A DNA stretch of 64,000 nucleotides from JAXMBX01 sp046349635 (GCA_046349635.1 JAXMBX010000004.1:122777-186776); one strand, 5' to 3'; shown: positions 49,689 to 59,027, numbered from the stretch's first letter. Numbers and translations are program-made. The notes: generated by a model from the letters alone, not told the origin.

Positions 49689-50656
49689 ATGAAAGTCGCG
49701 ATCACTGATTACACATTCCCCGATCTGCAGATTGAAAAGCAGATCCTGGAATCAGACGGCCACGAAGTCGTCGCCTGGAAAGAAAAGAAATCCGCCGCGG
49801 AATTGCCCGAACTCGTCCATGACGCCGACGCCGTCATCACCCAGTTCGCCCCCATGAATGCCGACGTCATCGCCACCCTGCAAAAGGCCCGCGTCATTGT
49901 CCGCTACGGCATCGGCGTCGATAACGTCGACCTGGAAGCCGCCCGCAAACGCAACATCCCCGTCTGCAATGTCCCCGGCTTCTGCATCGATGAAGTCGCC
50001 GACCACACCCTCTCCTTTCTCCTCGCCTGCACCCGCCAGGTCATCCCCAACACACTCCTACTTCGCGAAGGGCAGTGGGGTCTCGCCACCCCCTCAACCG
50101 GATGTCCGCCCTGAAAGACATGACCGTCGGCGTCGTCGGCTTTGGTCAGATCGGCAAGGAAGTCGTCAACCGCCTCCGTCCCTTCAAGTGCAAAATCCTC
50201 GTCCATGACCCCGTCGTCCCTCCGGCCGCCATCGAACAAGCCGGTGGCAAGAGCGTCGATCTGAACACCCTCTACGCCGCATCCGATGCCGTCACTCTGC
50301 ATTGCCCCTCACTTCCCCAAACCCGCGGCATGATCAACCGTGACAGCCTTTCCCAAATGAAACCCGGCGCGATCTTCCTCAACCTCGCCCGCGGTGATCT
50401 CGTAATTTCCGATGATCTCGTCGCCGCCCTGCAAAGCGGTCATGTCTCCGCTGCCGCCCTCGATGTCTTCAACCCCGAGCCGATCCCTGTGGACCACCCC
50501 ATTCGCAAAATGCCCAATGTCGTGATCGCCGCCCATATTTCATCTGCCAGCCCTCGGGCCGTCACCACCCTGCGGGAAACCGCCGCTCAACTCGCCGCCA
50601 TGGTCCTCAAAGGGGAAGCTCCCCGGAACGTCGTCAATGGAGTCAAACCCACTTAA
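49689..50656 (+). CDS. D-2-hydroxyacid dehydrogenase (phosphoglycerate dehydrogenase/CtBP-like), one frameshift
   Basis: Repaired length is about 322 residues. The N-terminal catalytic lobe has ITQFAPMNADVIATLQKAR and RYGIGVDNVDLEAARKRNIP. Its end is EVADHTLSFLLACTRQ. The nucleotide-binding lobe has GVVGFGQIGKEV (GxGxxG), LHCPSLPQTRGMIN, FLNLARGDLV with the conserved Arg, and AALDVFNPEPIP with the Glu. HISSASPRAV supplies the catalytic His. Near 50090, beside a CCCCC run, the frame moves from 3 to 2 (LATPLNRMSALKD). The family oxidises or reduces 2-hydroxy acids with NAD(H). It heads the plus arm opposite the FadR-type regulator, which suggests substrate-induced expression. The shift may be a base-calling error. 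Confidence 0.85.
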
Positions 50657-50759
50657 AACCCCGAAATAATTCTCCCCGAAGGGAGGACCGAATCGCTATA
50701 CTGAGAGACCTGCCCGAAACCACAAATTCGTAACCCACCCGATTTTTGCGAGCGTCCCC

Positions 50760-52019
50760 ATGACTCAATTTCCCCGTCGTCAATTCCTGCAGACCTCGTC
50801 CCTCCTCCTCGGCGGGAGTTGGCTCCACTCCGCCCTGGCCGCGGACGCCCCCAATGTCCCCACGTTTGCCCCGCAGGCAAAGTTCGACCCGGAAATCGTC
50901 CTCCTCTCCTGGCAAAGCGATCCCACCACCTCGATGACGATCCAATGGGTCGGCAAGGAAAACGAAGCCGCCGAACGCCTCATCTGGTCCGCTGCCGCCG
51001 GCGCGATGGACTGGCGTTCCACCCCGCCGACGAAACATCAGATGCCGATGACCGACCTCTGGATTTTCCGGACCGAACTCACCGGCCTGAAGCCCGGATC
51101 GGAATATCGCTTCCGCATCGGTCTCGATTCCCCCGAATACAAGTTCATGACCGTTCCTGCCAAGCTCACTGACAGCTTCCAATTCGTCAGCGGCGGAGAC
51201 AGCGGCATCGATCAGCACGCCCAGGCCACCAACCGTGTCGCCGCCGCTCAGGTCCCCTGGTTCGTCTTCATGGGAGGGGACCTCGCCTATGAAAACGGTC
51301 GCGACCCCAAGACCTTCGTCCAGTTCCTCAAGAACTACTCGCAGCAGGTCCGCACTCCCGACAACCGCCTCATTCCCATGGTCGCCTGCATCGGCAACCA
51401 CGAAGTCAACGGCAGCTACGGCCACAAGCCCAGTTCTGCTCCCTTCTTCTACGCGATGTTCGGCGGTTTCTTCAAAGACGGGGGCTACGGCGTCCTCGAC
51501 TTCGGCGATTACCTCTCCCTCGTCCTTCTTGATTCCAACCATACCACTCCCGTCGCCGGCGAGCAGACCAGCTGGCTCGACAAAACCCTCAAGGAACGTC
51601 AGGAACGCCCCCACGTCCTCGTCGGCTACCACGTCCCCTCCTATCCCTCCGTCCGGGACGTCGATCTCGATCACAATGAAAAGGGAGTCGGCATCGACAC
51701 CCGCAAGCACTGGGTTCCGCTCTTCGAACGCTACAACGTCGACGCCGTCATGGAACACCACGACCACGCCTTCAAGCGCTCTCACCCCCTCATGGGGAGC
51801 CAGGTCTCCAAAAACGGCATCGTCTATCTCGGCGACGGCTCCTGGGGCAAGATCCGCCTGCCGAAAACTCCCGAACAACGCCCGTATCTGGCCGTTTCCA
51901 AGCAGTCCTACCACCTCTCCGTGCATCGCCTGGAAGCCGTCGAACGCTTCCACCTTGCGATCTCCGACACGGGCAAGGTGGTTGATGCTTGCACGACCAC
52001 CAAACGGGCCCGCACCTGA
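50760..52019 (+). CDS. Tat-exported purple acid phosphatase-like metallophosphoesterase
   Basis: The 419-residue product starts with a Tat-like signal (RRQFLQTSSLLLGGSWLHSALA). An N-terminal FN3-like domain (TTSMTIQWVGKEN, LTGLKPGSEYRFRIG) precedes the metallophosphatase core, as in purple acid phosphatases. Metal motifs are GGDSG, GGDLAYENGRD, CIGNHEVNG, VGYHVPSYPS and EHHDHAFKRS (the last replacing the usual GHxH). Export to the periplasm is predicted. It lies about 100 bases beyond the hydroxyacid dehydrogenase and 50 bases before the transporter, so it probably belongs to the same unit, but phosphatase activity has no obvious link to the acid pathway. Confidence 0.85.
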   Translation: MTQFPRRQFLQTSSLLLGGSWLHSALAADAPNVPTFAPQAKFDPEIVLLSWQSDPTTSMTIQWVGKENEAAERLIWSAAAGAMDWRSTPPTKHQMPMTDLWIFRTELTGLKPGSEYRFRIGLDSPEYKFMTVPAKLTDSFQFVSGGDSGIDQHAQATNRVAAAQVPWFVFMGGDLAYENGRDPKTFVQFLKNYSQQVRTPDNRLIPMVACIGNHEVNGSYGHKPSSAPFFYAMFGGFFKDGGYGVLDFGDYLSLVLLDSNHTTPVAGEQTSWLDKTLKERQERPHVLVGYHVPSYPSVRDVDLDHNEKGVGIDTRKHWVPLFERYNVDAVMEHHDHAFKRSHPLMGSQVSKNGIVYLGDGSWGKIRLPKTPEQRPYLAVSKQSYHLSVHRLEAVERFHLAISDTGKVVDACTTTKRART

Positions 52020-52068
52020 TTCTCAGTCGGCCTATCACGTCCGTCGTCCCTTCGATAGCGATGTTTCC

Positions 52069-53653
52069 ATGCGCTCGACATCCCACGCCATCCCGGATTG
52101 GGAACACGGGGAGCTTCCGCCCGCTCCGCCGTTGTCGTGGAGGCATTGGACCCGCTTCATCGGCCCCGGAATCGTCATGATGGGGGTCCAGATCGGCGGG
52201 GGCGAATGGCTCCTCGGCCCCGAAGTCACCGCCCGTTACGGCGGCAACCTCATGTGGATTGCGACAGTCGCGATCATCCTCCAGGTCTTCTACAACCTCG
52301 AGTGTGGCCGCTACGCCCTCTACTGCGGCGAGCCGATCTTCACCGGCTTCTTGCGCTCCGCCCCCGGCCCCTATTTCTGGATGGGGATCATCCTGCTGCT
52401 GAACCTCGGCGCCTTGATTCCCGGCCTCTCCACCCACGGCGCCGCCATGGCCGTCTCCCTCTGGCTCAACCGTCCCCCCACCGAAGCTGACCGCATGTTG
52501 GTTACGAACGTCTCTTACTTGTTCCTCTTCCTCGTCGCCCTGCCCATGTTCGTCGGAGGCAAGGTCTACTCCATGCTCCAGGGGATCATGACGGTCAAAG
52601 TCGCCGTCGTCCTCGGCTTTTGCCTCGTCTTGGGAATCTGTTTCGTCAGCCCTACGAACTGGGCCAACATCTTCAGCGGCTTCCTCAAGTTCGGCATGGT
52701 CCCCACACTCCACGACGGGCAACACGGCACCGTGAACGTCCTCACTCACTGGTGGCAGCACGGCAGCGTCCCCGAAATCGCCCTCGGCAATATCGCCGTC
52801 CTCGGAGCCTTCGCCGGTTACGCCGGGGGCGGCGGCCTCGCCAACGCCACCTATTCCAACTTCATCCGCGACAAAGGCTGGGGCATGGGGAGCCAGGTCG
52901 GAGCAATCCCCAGCGCCGTCGGCGGCACGAATATCTCCCTCAGCCACGTTGGAAAAGTCTTCGCCATCACCCACAACTCCCTCGCCCGCTGGCGACTGGT
53001 GGCGCTATATCCTCGTCGATCAAATCGCCGTCTGGGCTCCCGGTTGTTTCATGGGCATGGCGCTCCCCGCACTCCTGTCGCTCCAATTCTCACCCTATTC
53101 CGAACTCCAGGGGGCCAAACTCGACTGGGCACAATCCCTCATCACCGCCGACGGCATAAGACACGCCCCCCAATTTGCCGCACCTGTCGCCTCCTTTCTC
53201 TGGATGGTCACCGTCCTCGTCGGCATGCTCGTCATGCTCCCCAGCCAGATGTCCATCGTCGACGACGTCAGCCGCCGTTGGACCGATCTCCTCTGGTCCG
53301 GCAGCAAACGCATCCGCGAAACCCTCCATGGCAACGAAGTCCGCCGCGTCTATTACACCATCCTGATTGTTTACGTCCTCTGGACCTTCTTCTGCGCCTG
53401 GCTCTTCAACACCTACGGCACTCCCAAGCTCATGACCCTCGTCATCGCCAACTTGAACAATCTCGCCATCGGCGCCACTTCGTTTCTCTTGCTCTGGATT
53501 AATTGCACCCGCTTGCCTCGCGAATTGAAACCCCGCTGGTATCATCGGGCGGGACTCTTCTGTTGCGGCCTGTTTTACATGGGACTCGCCGCAATCGTCT
53601 TTTTCGCCAAACAATGGCCCATGTTGCGCGATCTTCTGGGAGGCCGATCTTGA
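52069..53653 (+). CDS. Nramp-family-like transporter lacking the metal-site motifs, one frameshift
   Basis: The repaired protein has about 527 residues and ten or more membrane helices, with the APC/LeuT-like Nramp layout. The N-terminus reads WTRFIGPGIVMMGVQIGGGE. In true Nramp metal transporters this first helix carries DPGN; here residues 39-46 read GVQIGGGE instead. The sixth helix normally has a Met-Pro-His motif but reads GAFAGYAGGGGLANATYSNF. So the protein probably does not carry divalent metals. Near 52970-52995 the frame moves from 1 to 2 (LARWRDWWRYILVDQIAVWA). The stop overlaps the SDR start by four bases (TTGA), indicating coupling. An organic-acid cargo is inferred from context only. 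Confidence 0.75.
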
Positions 53654-54480
53654 ATTCACCCGGACAAAATTTACCAGGATCCTCCGGCGCCGAAAGCCGG
53701 TTCAATCTGCACGGACGCGTCGCCTTGATTACCGGTGCCGCCAGCGGCATGGGCCGCGCCTCCGCCATCGCCCTCGCCGAACATGGTGCCGACCTACTCC
53801 TCGCCGACCTGAACGAAGCCGGCCTGCAGGACACCGCCTCCAAAATCAAAGCCCTGGGTCGCCGCGCCATCCCTCAGGTCTGTAACGTCAGCCAGACCGA
53901 ACCCATCCGCCAGTTATTCGCGACATTGGACAAGGAATTCGGCCGCATCGACTTCCTCGCCAATATCGCTGGCGAAGGTTACTTGGAAAAACCGGAAACC
54001 ATCTCTCTCGAAAGCGTCCAGCAGGTCTTCCAGAACCTCGTCTTCAGCCGCTTCCTCATGTGCCAGGAAGGAGGCAAGCGGATGCTCAAGGCGGGCCACG
54101 GGAGCATCCTCAACATCGGCTCCCTCGCCAGTATGACCGCTCTGGGCCGCGGCCACATCGCCTACAGCATGGCCATGGGGGCTGTCGTCCAGATGACCCG
54201 CGAACTCAGCACCGAATGGGCCTCCCGTGGCGTCCGCGTCAATGCCATCCTCCCCGCCCAGGTTCTCAACCCCAGCCTCCAGAAACGGATGGACGCCGAT
54301 CCCACTCTCCAGGGACAATGGCTCAGTGGCATCCCCGCTGGACGCATGGGGAAACCGCAGGACATCGAAGGCCTCGCCGTCCTCCTCGCCTCAGATGCCT
54401 CCTCCTGGGTCACCGGCGCCCTCATCCCCATGGATGGCGGCAACATGGCCATGAACTCCGGCGGCACAATCGGTAAGTAA
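53650..54480 (+). CDS. Short-chain dehydrogenase/reductase with atypical YxxxM active site
   Basis: The 276-residue protein is a classical-size SDR. TGAASGMG (residues 28-35) is the NAD(P)-binding glycine motif; NIAG (105-108) and the Ser of NIGSLAS (about 158) are present. The catalytic segment reads AYSMAMGAVVQ: Tyr172 is kept but the usual Lys at +4 is Met176. The C-terminus has AGRMGKPQDIEGLAVLLASD and VTGALIPMDGG, typical of beta-keto-reductase-like SDRs. The TTG start at 53650 follows GGGAGG and overlaps the transporter stop. The upstream open frame to 53503 is translated in the transporter frame instead. Without the Lys, normal SDR catalysis is doubtful unless Met is a base-calling error (ATG for AAG). 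Confidence 0.85.
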   Translation: MNSPGQNLPGSSGAESRFNLHGRVALITGAASGMGRASAIALAEHGADLLLADLNEAGLQDTASKIKALGRRAIPQVCNVSQTEPIRQLFATLDKEFGRIDFLANIAGEGYLEKPETISLESVQQVFQNLVFSRFLMCQEGGKRMLKAGHGSILNIGSLASMTALGRGHIAYSMAMGAVVQMTRELSTEWASRGVRVNAILPAQVLNPSLQKRMDADPTLQGQWLSGIPAGRMGKPQDIEGLAVLLASDASSWVTGALIPMDGGNMAMNSGGTIGK

Positions 54481-54532
54481 GTCTCTCCCTTCAACACTCT
54501 AATTTCGTTTTTCGTAACGACCGAGTTTTTTC

Positions 54533-56587
54533 ATGGCTTCCAAAAAATCCGCCGTCCAATCCTCTCCCGCGACTCAGCGCCCCGATTTGCGCAACGGAGA
54601 CTCTTCGCACAAAATCTCCCGGGACCGCCTTCTCAGCCTCTACCGCACGATGCAGACCATCCGGCAGTCGGAAGAGGAACTCGCCCGTTGCCATCAGCGC
54701 GGCCTCATCCACGGTGCCTGCCACACCTACGTCGGTGAAGAGGCCATCGCCACCGGCGTCGCCGCCCACCTCACTCCCAAAGACAGTGTCTTCAGCACCC
54801 ATCGCGGCCACGGTCACGCCCTCGCCAAAGGCATGCCCCCCAGAGAACTCTTCGCGGAACTCTTCGGTCGCCAGACCGGCTGCTCACGGGGCAGGGGAGG
54901 CAGCATGCACCTCTTCTCTCCCGAAATCGGCATGATGGGGACCAGCGGCATTGTCGGCCCCTGCATCCTCCAGGCCTGCGGCGGGGGATACAGTTCCAAG
55001 GTTCTAGAGAATGGCACCGTCGGCGTCGCCTTCTTCGGCGATGGCGCCTCCAACAACGGCGCCTTCCACGAAGGCCTCAACATGGCCGCCATCTGGAAGC
55101 TCCCCGTCCTCTTCATCTGTGAAAACAACCAATACGCCACCGAAGTCCCCTTCTCCTACGCCAGCGGCACCTCCGACATCGGCGCACGCGCCGCCAACTA
55201 CGGCATGGCCGGACACACCCTCGACGGTAACGATGTCCTCACCATCCACGCCGTCGCCGAGGAAGCCGTCGCCCGCGCACGATCAGGCGGCGGCCCGACC
55301 CTCATCGAATGCAAAACCTACCGCACCCGCGCCCACGCCGAAGGGATGGGAGACTTCACCTACCGCACCCGCGAAGAAGTCGAAGCCTGGAAAAAACTCT
55401 GCCCCATCGCCACCTTCCGCGCCAAGGTCCTGGAGCAAGGCCTTCTCACCGCAGCCGACCTTAATCAGATCGATCAGGAGATCGCCACCCTCGTCGCCGA
55501 AGCCCGCCAGTTCGCCGAAACCAGCCCCTGGCCCGATGGCAACACCGCTACCGATCACGTCTACGCGGTCCCTGCGGCTAAACTTCCCCCCGAGCCGCAG
55601 AACGTCCCCGGCAAGGAGATTACTTACACCCAGGCCACCGTCGATGCCCTCACCCTCGAAATGGAACGCAACCCCGGCATCTTCGTGATGGGAGAAGGCA
55701 TCGGCAAACGGGGCGGAAATTTCCGCACCACCCCCGGCCTCTACGACAAACACGGCCCCGTCCGGCTCTGCGACACCCCCATCTGCGAACGGGGCTTCGT
55801 CGGCCTCGCGGGCGGTGCCGCCATGACCGGCACCCGCCCCATCATCGACTTCATGTTCGCCGACTTCGTCCTCGATTCCCTCGGCGAGATCATCAACCAG
55901 ATCGCCAAGATGCAATACATGTCCAGCGGTCGCCTCAAGATGCCCGTCCTGCTCCGGGGCTGCATCGGCATCGGACACTCCGCCGCCACCCACCACTCCG
56001 GCAGCTACTACAGTCTCTACTCCCAGGTCCCCGGCCTCCGCGTCGTTGTCCCCAGCACTCCCTACGATGCCAAAGGCCTCTTCACCCACGCCCTCCGCTG
56101 CAACGACCCCGTCCTCTTCCTGGAACATCGCGAACTGATGACCATCAAGGGTTTCGTCCCCGATCAGGACTATGAAATCGAATTCGGCCGCGCGAAGGTC
56201 GTCCGGGAAGGGAAAGACGTCACCGTCGTCGCTCTCGCTCGCATGGTCCACCTCACCCTCTCCATCTGCGACGAACTCCAGAAGTCCGGCATCTCCGTCG
56301 AACTGATCGACCCCCGCACCGTCTCCCCTCTGGACACCGACACCATCCTCGTCTCCGTCGCCAAAACCGGTCGCCTGTTGATCGTCGATGAGCCACCCAC
56401 CCCCTTGGGTGTCGGCGCCGAAATCGCCGCCCAGATCGCCGACCGCGGCTTCGATGACCTCGACGCCCCCATCCGCCGTCTGAACGGCGCCTTCGCCCCC
56501 ACCCCCTACAGCCCTCCGCTGGAAGCCGCCGTCGTCCCGACCGCCGCGCTGATTCAGCAGGCCATTCGCGATCTGGTGGAGGAATAA
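54533..56587 (+). CDS. Fused E1 alpha-beta subunit of a 2-oxo acid (acetoin-type) dehydrogenase complex
   Basis: The 684-residue protein joins the two E1 subunits. The alpha half (about residues 28-335) has THRGHGHALAKG, RGGSMHLF and the thiamine diphosphate motif GDGASNN (169-175) ending ENNQ (197-200). The beta half (about 355-684) begins GKEITYTQATVDALTLEMER and has MGEGIGKRGGNF, GLAGGAAMTGTRPI, FADFVLDSLGEIINQIAKMQ, HHSGSYYSLYSQVPGLRVVV and a C-terminal IDPRTVSPLDTDT. It decarboxylates a 2-oxo acid (or acetoin) and passes the acyl group to the lipoyl E2 encoded four bases downstream. No E3 dihydrolipoamide dehydrogenase is in the window, so a shared one is presumed. The exact substrate is not readable. 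Confidence 0.9.
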   Translation: MASKKSAVQSSPATQRPDLRNGDSSHKISRDRLLSLYRTMQTIRQSEEELARCHQRGLIHGACHTYVGEEAIATGVAAHLTPKDSVFSTHRGHGHALAKGMPPRELFAELFGRQTGCSRGRGGSMHLFSPEIGMMGTSGIVGPCILQACGGGYSSKVLENGTVGVAFFGDGASNNGAFHEGLNMAAIWKLPVLFICENNQYATEVPFSYASGTSDIGARAANYGMAGHTLDGNDVLTIHAVAEEAVARARSGGGPTLIECKTYRTRAHAEGMGDFTYRTREEVEAWKKLCPIATFRAKVLEQGLLTAADLNQIDQEIATLVAEARQFAETSPWPDGNTATDHVYAVPAAKLPPEPQNVPGKEITYTQATVDALTLEMERNPGIFVMGEGIGKRGGNFRTTPGLYDKHGPVRLCDTPICERGFVGLAGGAAMTGTRPIIDFMFADFVLDSLGEIINQIAKMQYMSSGRLKMPVLLRGCIGIGHSAATHHSGSYYSLYSQVPGLRVVVPSTPYDAKGLFTHALRCNDPVLFLEHRELMTIKGFVPDQDYEIEFGRAKVVREGKDVTVVALARMVHLTLSICDELQKSGISVELIDPRTVSPLDTDTILVSVAKTGRLLIVDEPPTPLGVGAEIAAQIADRGFDDLDAPIRRLNGAFAPTPYSPPLEAAVVPTAALIQQAIRDLVEE

Positions 56588-56590
56588 CCC

Positions 56591-57916
56591 ATGGCCATCG
56601 AAATCACCGTCCCCCGCCTTGGCTGGTCCATGGAAGAAGGCACCTTCGTCGGCTGGCTGAAAAAAGATGGCGACACCATCCGCGTCGGCGACATGCTCTT
56701 CGAACTCGAAGGGGAAAAAGCCCTCCAGGAAATTGAAGCCGTCGACTCCGGCATTCTCCGCATCCCTCCCGATGCCCCCGCCCCCGGATCGGTGGTCCCC
56801 GTCGGCAAAATCCTCGCTTGGCTCCTCGCCGCGGGAGAACCCCTCCCCTGGGAAACAAACAACACCGAAAGCAAAACGTCAGCCGCCAACCCGGGCGCCT
56901 CCGCTGTGGTTGAAGAAAACACCGCCGAGACTTCACCCGCCGCGGCTCCTTCCGTCCGCCGCAAGGCCCGCGAACTCGGCGTCCCTCTCGAAAACGTCAC
57001 CGGCAGCGGCAATGGCGGCCGAATCGTCGCCGCCGATCTCGAACCCTGGACTCGCAAAGAATCCCCTTCCGATCGCAACGTCCACGCTTCCCCCCGCGCC
57101 CGTCGTGCCGCCGCCCAGCGCGGTATCGACTGGCAGACAGTAAAGGGGACCGGCAAATCCGGCCGCATCCGCGAACGGGACGTCCTCGCCGCCGCGAATA
57201 ATTCTTCGCAGTCAACGGGCGCGCAAACCCGCATCCCCATCACTCCTCGCCGCCGCGCCATCGCCGGGAAAATGTCCGCCAGCGCTCGCGAAACCGCCCC
57301 CGTCACTCTCACCACTCGCGCTAACGTGGGGCATCTCGTCGCCCTCCGCACACAGTTCCAGCAGACGGGGGGCAGCGTCCCCACCTATACCGACCTCATC
57401 GCCCAACTGACCGCTCTCGCCCTCTGCGAAGACCCTCTCATCGCCGGTTGCTGGAAAGAAACCGAAATCGAACTCCCCGCGGTCAACGGCGTGCACATCG
57501 GCATCGCCGTCGACACGCCTCAGGGCCTCCTCGTCCCCGTCCTTCGCAACGTCGCCCAACGCTCGCTCAACGACCTCTCGACGGACTCCAAGCGCCTCGT
57601 CGATCTCGCCCGCCAGGGACGTCTCCCCCCCCAGGAGATGCAGGGAGGCGTCTTCACGATCACGAACCTCGGCAACTTCGGCATCGACGCCTTCACCCCC
57701 ATCATCAACCTCCCGCAAGCCGCCATCCTCGGGCTGGGGGCGATCCGCAAGGAAGTCGTCGTCGATGACGCCGGCGCCTTCGCCGCCGCCGAAATCATGA
57801 CCCTCAGCCTCACCTTTGACCATCGCGTTATCGACGGTGCCCCCGCTGCCCGCTTCCTCCAGTCCCTCGTCAAACGCCTCGAAAATCCCGCCCCCTATCT
57901 CCTGAATGCTCAGTGA
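56591..57916 (+). CDS. Dihydrolipoamide acyltransferase (E2) of the 2-oxo acid dehydrogenase complex
   Basis: The 441-residue protein has one lipoyl domain (residues 1-80) with the lipoyl-lysine segment ELEGEKALQEIEA (Lys43). Two peripheral-subunit-binding domains follow: SVRRKARELGVPLENVTGSG and SPRARRAAAQRGIDWQTVKG, each ending in a GGRI- or SGRI-type motif. The catalytic domain from about 215 ends with FDHRVIDGAPAARFL, which carries the catalytic His411 and Asp415. Two PSBDs in a row are less common than one. The gene is four bases after E1 and overlaps the possible upstream start of the next gene, so it is in the same operon. Confidence 0.92.
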   Translation: MAIEITVPRLGWSMEEGTFVGWLKKDGDTIRVGDMLFELEGEKALQEIEAVDSGILRIPPDAPAPGSVVPVGKILAWLLAAGEPLPWETNNTESKTSAANPGASAVVEENTAETSPAAAPSVRRKARELGVPLENVTGSGNGGRIVAADLEPWTRKESPSDRNVHASPRARRAAAQRGIDWQTVKGTGKSGRIRERDVLAAANNSSQSTGAQTRIPITPRRRAIAGKMSASARETAPVTLTTRANVGHLVALRTQFQQTGGSVPTYTDLIAQLTALALCEDPLIAGCWKETEIELPAVNGVHIGIAVDTPQGLLVPVLRNVAQRSLNDLSTDSKRLVDLARQGRLPPQEMQGGVFTITNLGNFGIDAFTPIINLPQAAILGLGAIRKEVVVDDAGAFAAAEIMTLSLTFDHRVIDGAPAARFLQSLVKRLENPAPYLLNAQ

Positions 57917-57923
57917 GTTCTCA

Positions 57924-58895
57924 ATGCTTTCCGAAATCAAACTCCTGGGCAGATTTCTTCTGCTCAGTCTGCTTCTTTCCGTTTCCTCCCTCTACGCCGC
58001 CGACGATCCCAACGCCGGCCTCACCGTCAAGGATGGCATCGCCACCCTCGAACAGGTCAGCGAAGAAGCGAATCAAGTCCTCTTCAAGTTTTACGACTAC
58101 GAGAAATCCATCCCCCTCGAAACCCGCGTCGTCGACCACATCGAGAAGGAAGGCTTCATCCGCGAAAAAATCGTCTATCGCGGCGTGCAGGGATTCTGGG
58201 TTCCCGCCTACCTGCAGTACCCCGCGAAGACCACGCAACCGATCCCCTGCGTCCTCCTCCTGCACGGCTGGTCCGGCTCCAAGGAACACTGGTGGAACGA
58301 TGGTGGCTACCTCCACGGCGGCGAAATGCGCAAATCGCTCCTTAACGCAGGCTACGCCGTCTTTGCCCCCGATGCCCAATGTCACGGCGATCGCATCGCT
58401 GTGAACGACTACGCCGTCGTCAATCACTACGCCGACCCCGCCCTCGGAACCTCACCCCGCAAAGGCTACTTCAACCAGTCCGAAATCTATCTCCAGTCCG
58501 TCCGCGATTTCCGCCGCGCTATCGACGTTCTCGAAACCCGCAAGGAGATCAACCCCAAGCGCATCGGTTCCTGTGGCTACAGCATGGGCGGTGCCCACAC
58601 CTTGATGCTCATGGGCGTCGAGCCTCGCATCAAAGTCGGCGTCGCCGCCGTCCCCCCCGCCATTCGTAAGCAACTGCCTCAGATCGCGCCCCAGAACTTC
58701 GTCCGCGGCTTGGGTGATAGACCGCTCCGCACCATCATGGGGATCACCGATCCCCTCTGTCCCGTGGAGCAGGCCAGGGGACTGCAAGCCCTGATGAACC
58801 CCAAAACCTGCGACCAGGTCCTGATCGACGCCGGCCACAAACTCCCCGAGTCCTGGGTCCCCCAAGCCACCGAATGGCTCAAAAAACACCTCTAA
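57924..58895 (+). CDS. Exported alpha/beta hydrolase (dienelactone hydrolase/acetyl-xylan-esterase-like)
   Basis: The product is about 323 residues, starting MLSEIKLLGRFLLLSLLLSV with signal peptide cleavage expected after SLYA. The alpha/beta hydrolase core has the oxyanion segment LLLHGWSGSKEHWW, the nucleophile elbow GYSMGGAH, an Asp region MGITDPLCPVEQA and a late His in DAGHKLPESW. Such enzymes hydrolyse esters or lactones in the periplasm. ATG 57906 is also in frame and would overlap the E2 stop; 57924 is preferred for the signal peptide. It closes the plus operon and might release the acid or alcohol that feeds the complex; this is inference. Confidence 0.85.
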   Translation: MLSEIKLLGRFLLLSLLLSVSSLYAADDPNAGLTVKDGIATLEQVSEEANQVLFKFYDYEKSIPLETRVVDHIEKEGFIREKIVYRGVQGFWVPAYLQYPAKTTQPIPCVLLLHGWSGSKEHWWNDGGYLHGGEMRKSLLNAGYAVFAPDAQCHGDRIAVNDYAVVNHYADPALGTSPRKGYFNQSEIYLQSVRDFRRAIDVLETRKEINPKRIGSCGYSMGGAHTLMLMGVEPRIKVGVAAVPPAIRKQLPQIAPQNFVRGLGDRPLRTIMGITDPLCPVEQARGLQALMNPKTCDQVLIDAGHKLPESWVPQATEWLKKHL

Positions 58896-58931
58896 ATTCC
58901 AATCTCTCACCCCCGATGGGATCAACTGAGT

Positions 58932-58955
58932 ATGACCAGATGGGCATCTGGTCAT
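58932..58955. promoter_or_regulatory. Perfect 11-bp inverted repeat after the hydrolase gene
   Basis: ATGACCAGATG and CATCTGGTCAT flank a GG pair, a perfect 11-2-11 dyad starting 37 bases after the stop codon. No T-run follows, so it is not a textbook intrinsic terminator. It could be a transcript-end stem, an operator or a dyad-type repeat. Confidence 0.5.
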
Positions 58956-59027
58956 TACGAAGGCGATAGCGTTAACTTCTCGGTGAGGGGGAGGTGCAAA
59001 CGTCTCTTTAGCCACAGCCGTGTAGCA

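Noticed and set aside
50643..51953. 436-residue minus-strand frame opposite the phosphatase-like gene
   Set aside because: Shadow of the opposite coding strand; purple acid phosphatase motifs lie on the plus strand.
51235..52068. In-frame upstream extension of the Nramp-like gene over the phosphatase gene
   Set aside because: The extension is Ser/Thr/Pro/Arg-rich sequence in a shifted frame over a clear phosphatase gene; the transporter begins at the ATG 52069.
55283..56251. 322-residue minus-strand frame rich in Glu, Asp, Gly and Ala
   Set aside because: Antisense to the beta half of E1, which shows clear family motifs; no start signal.
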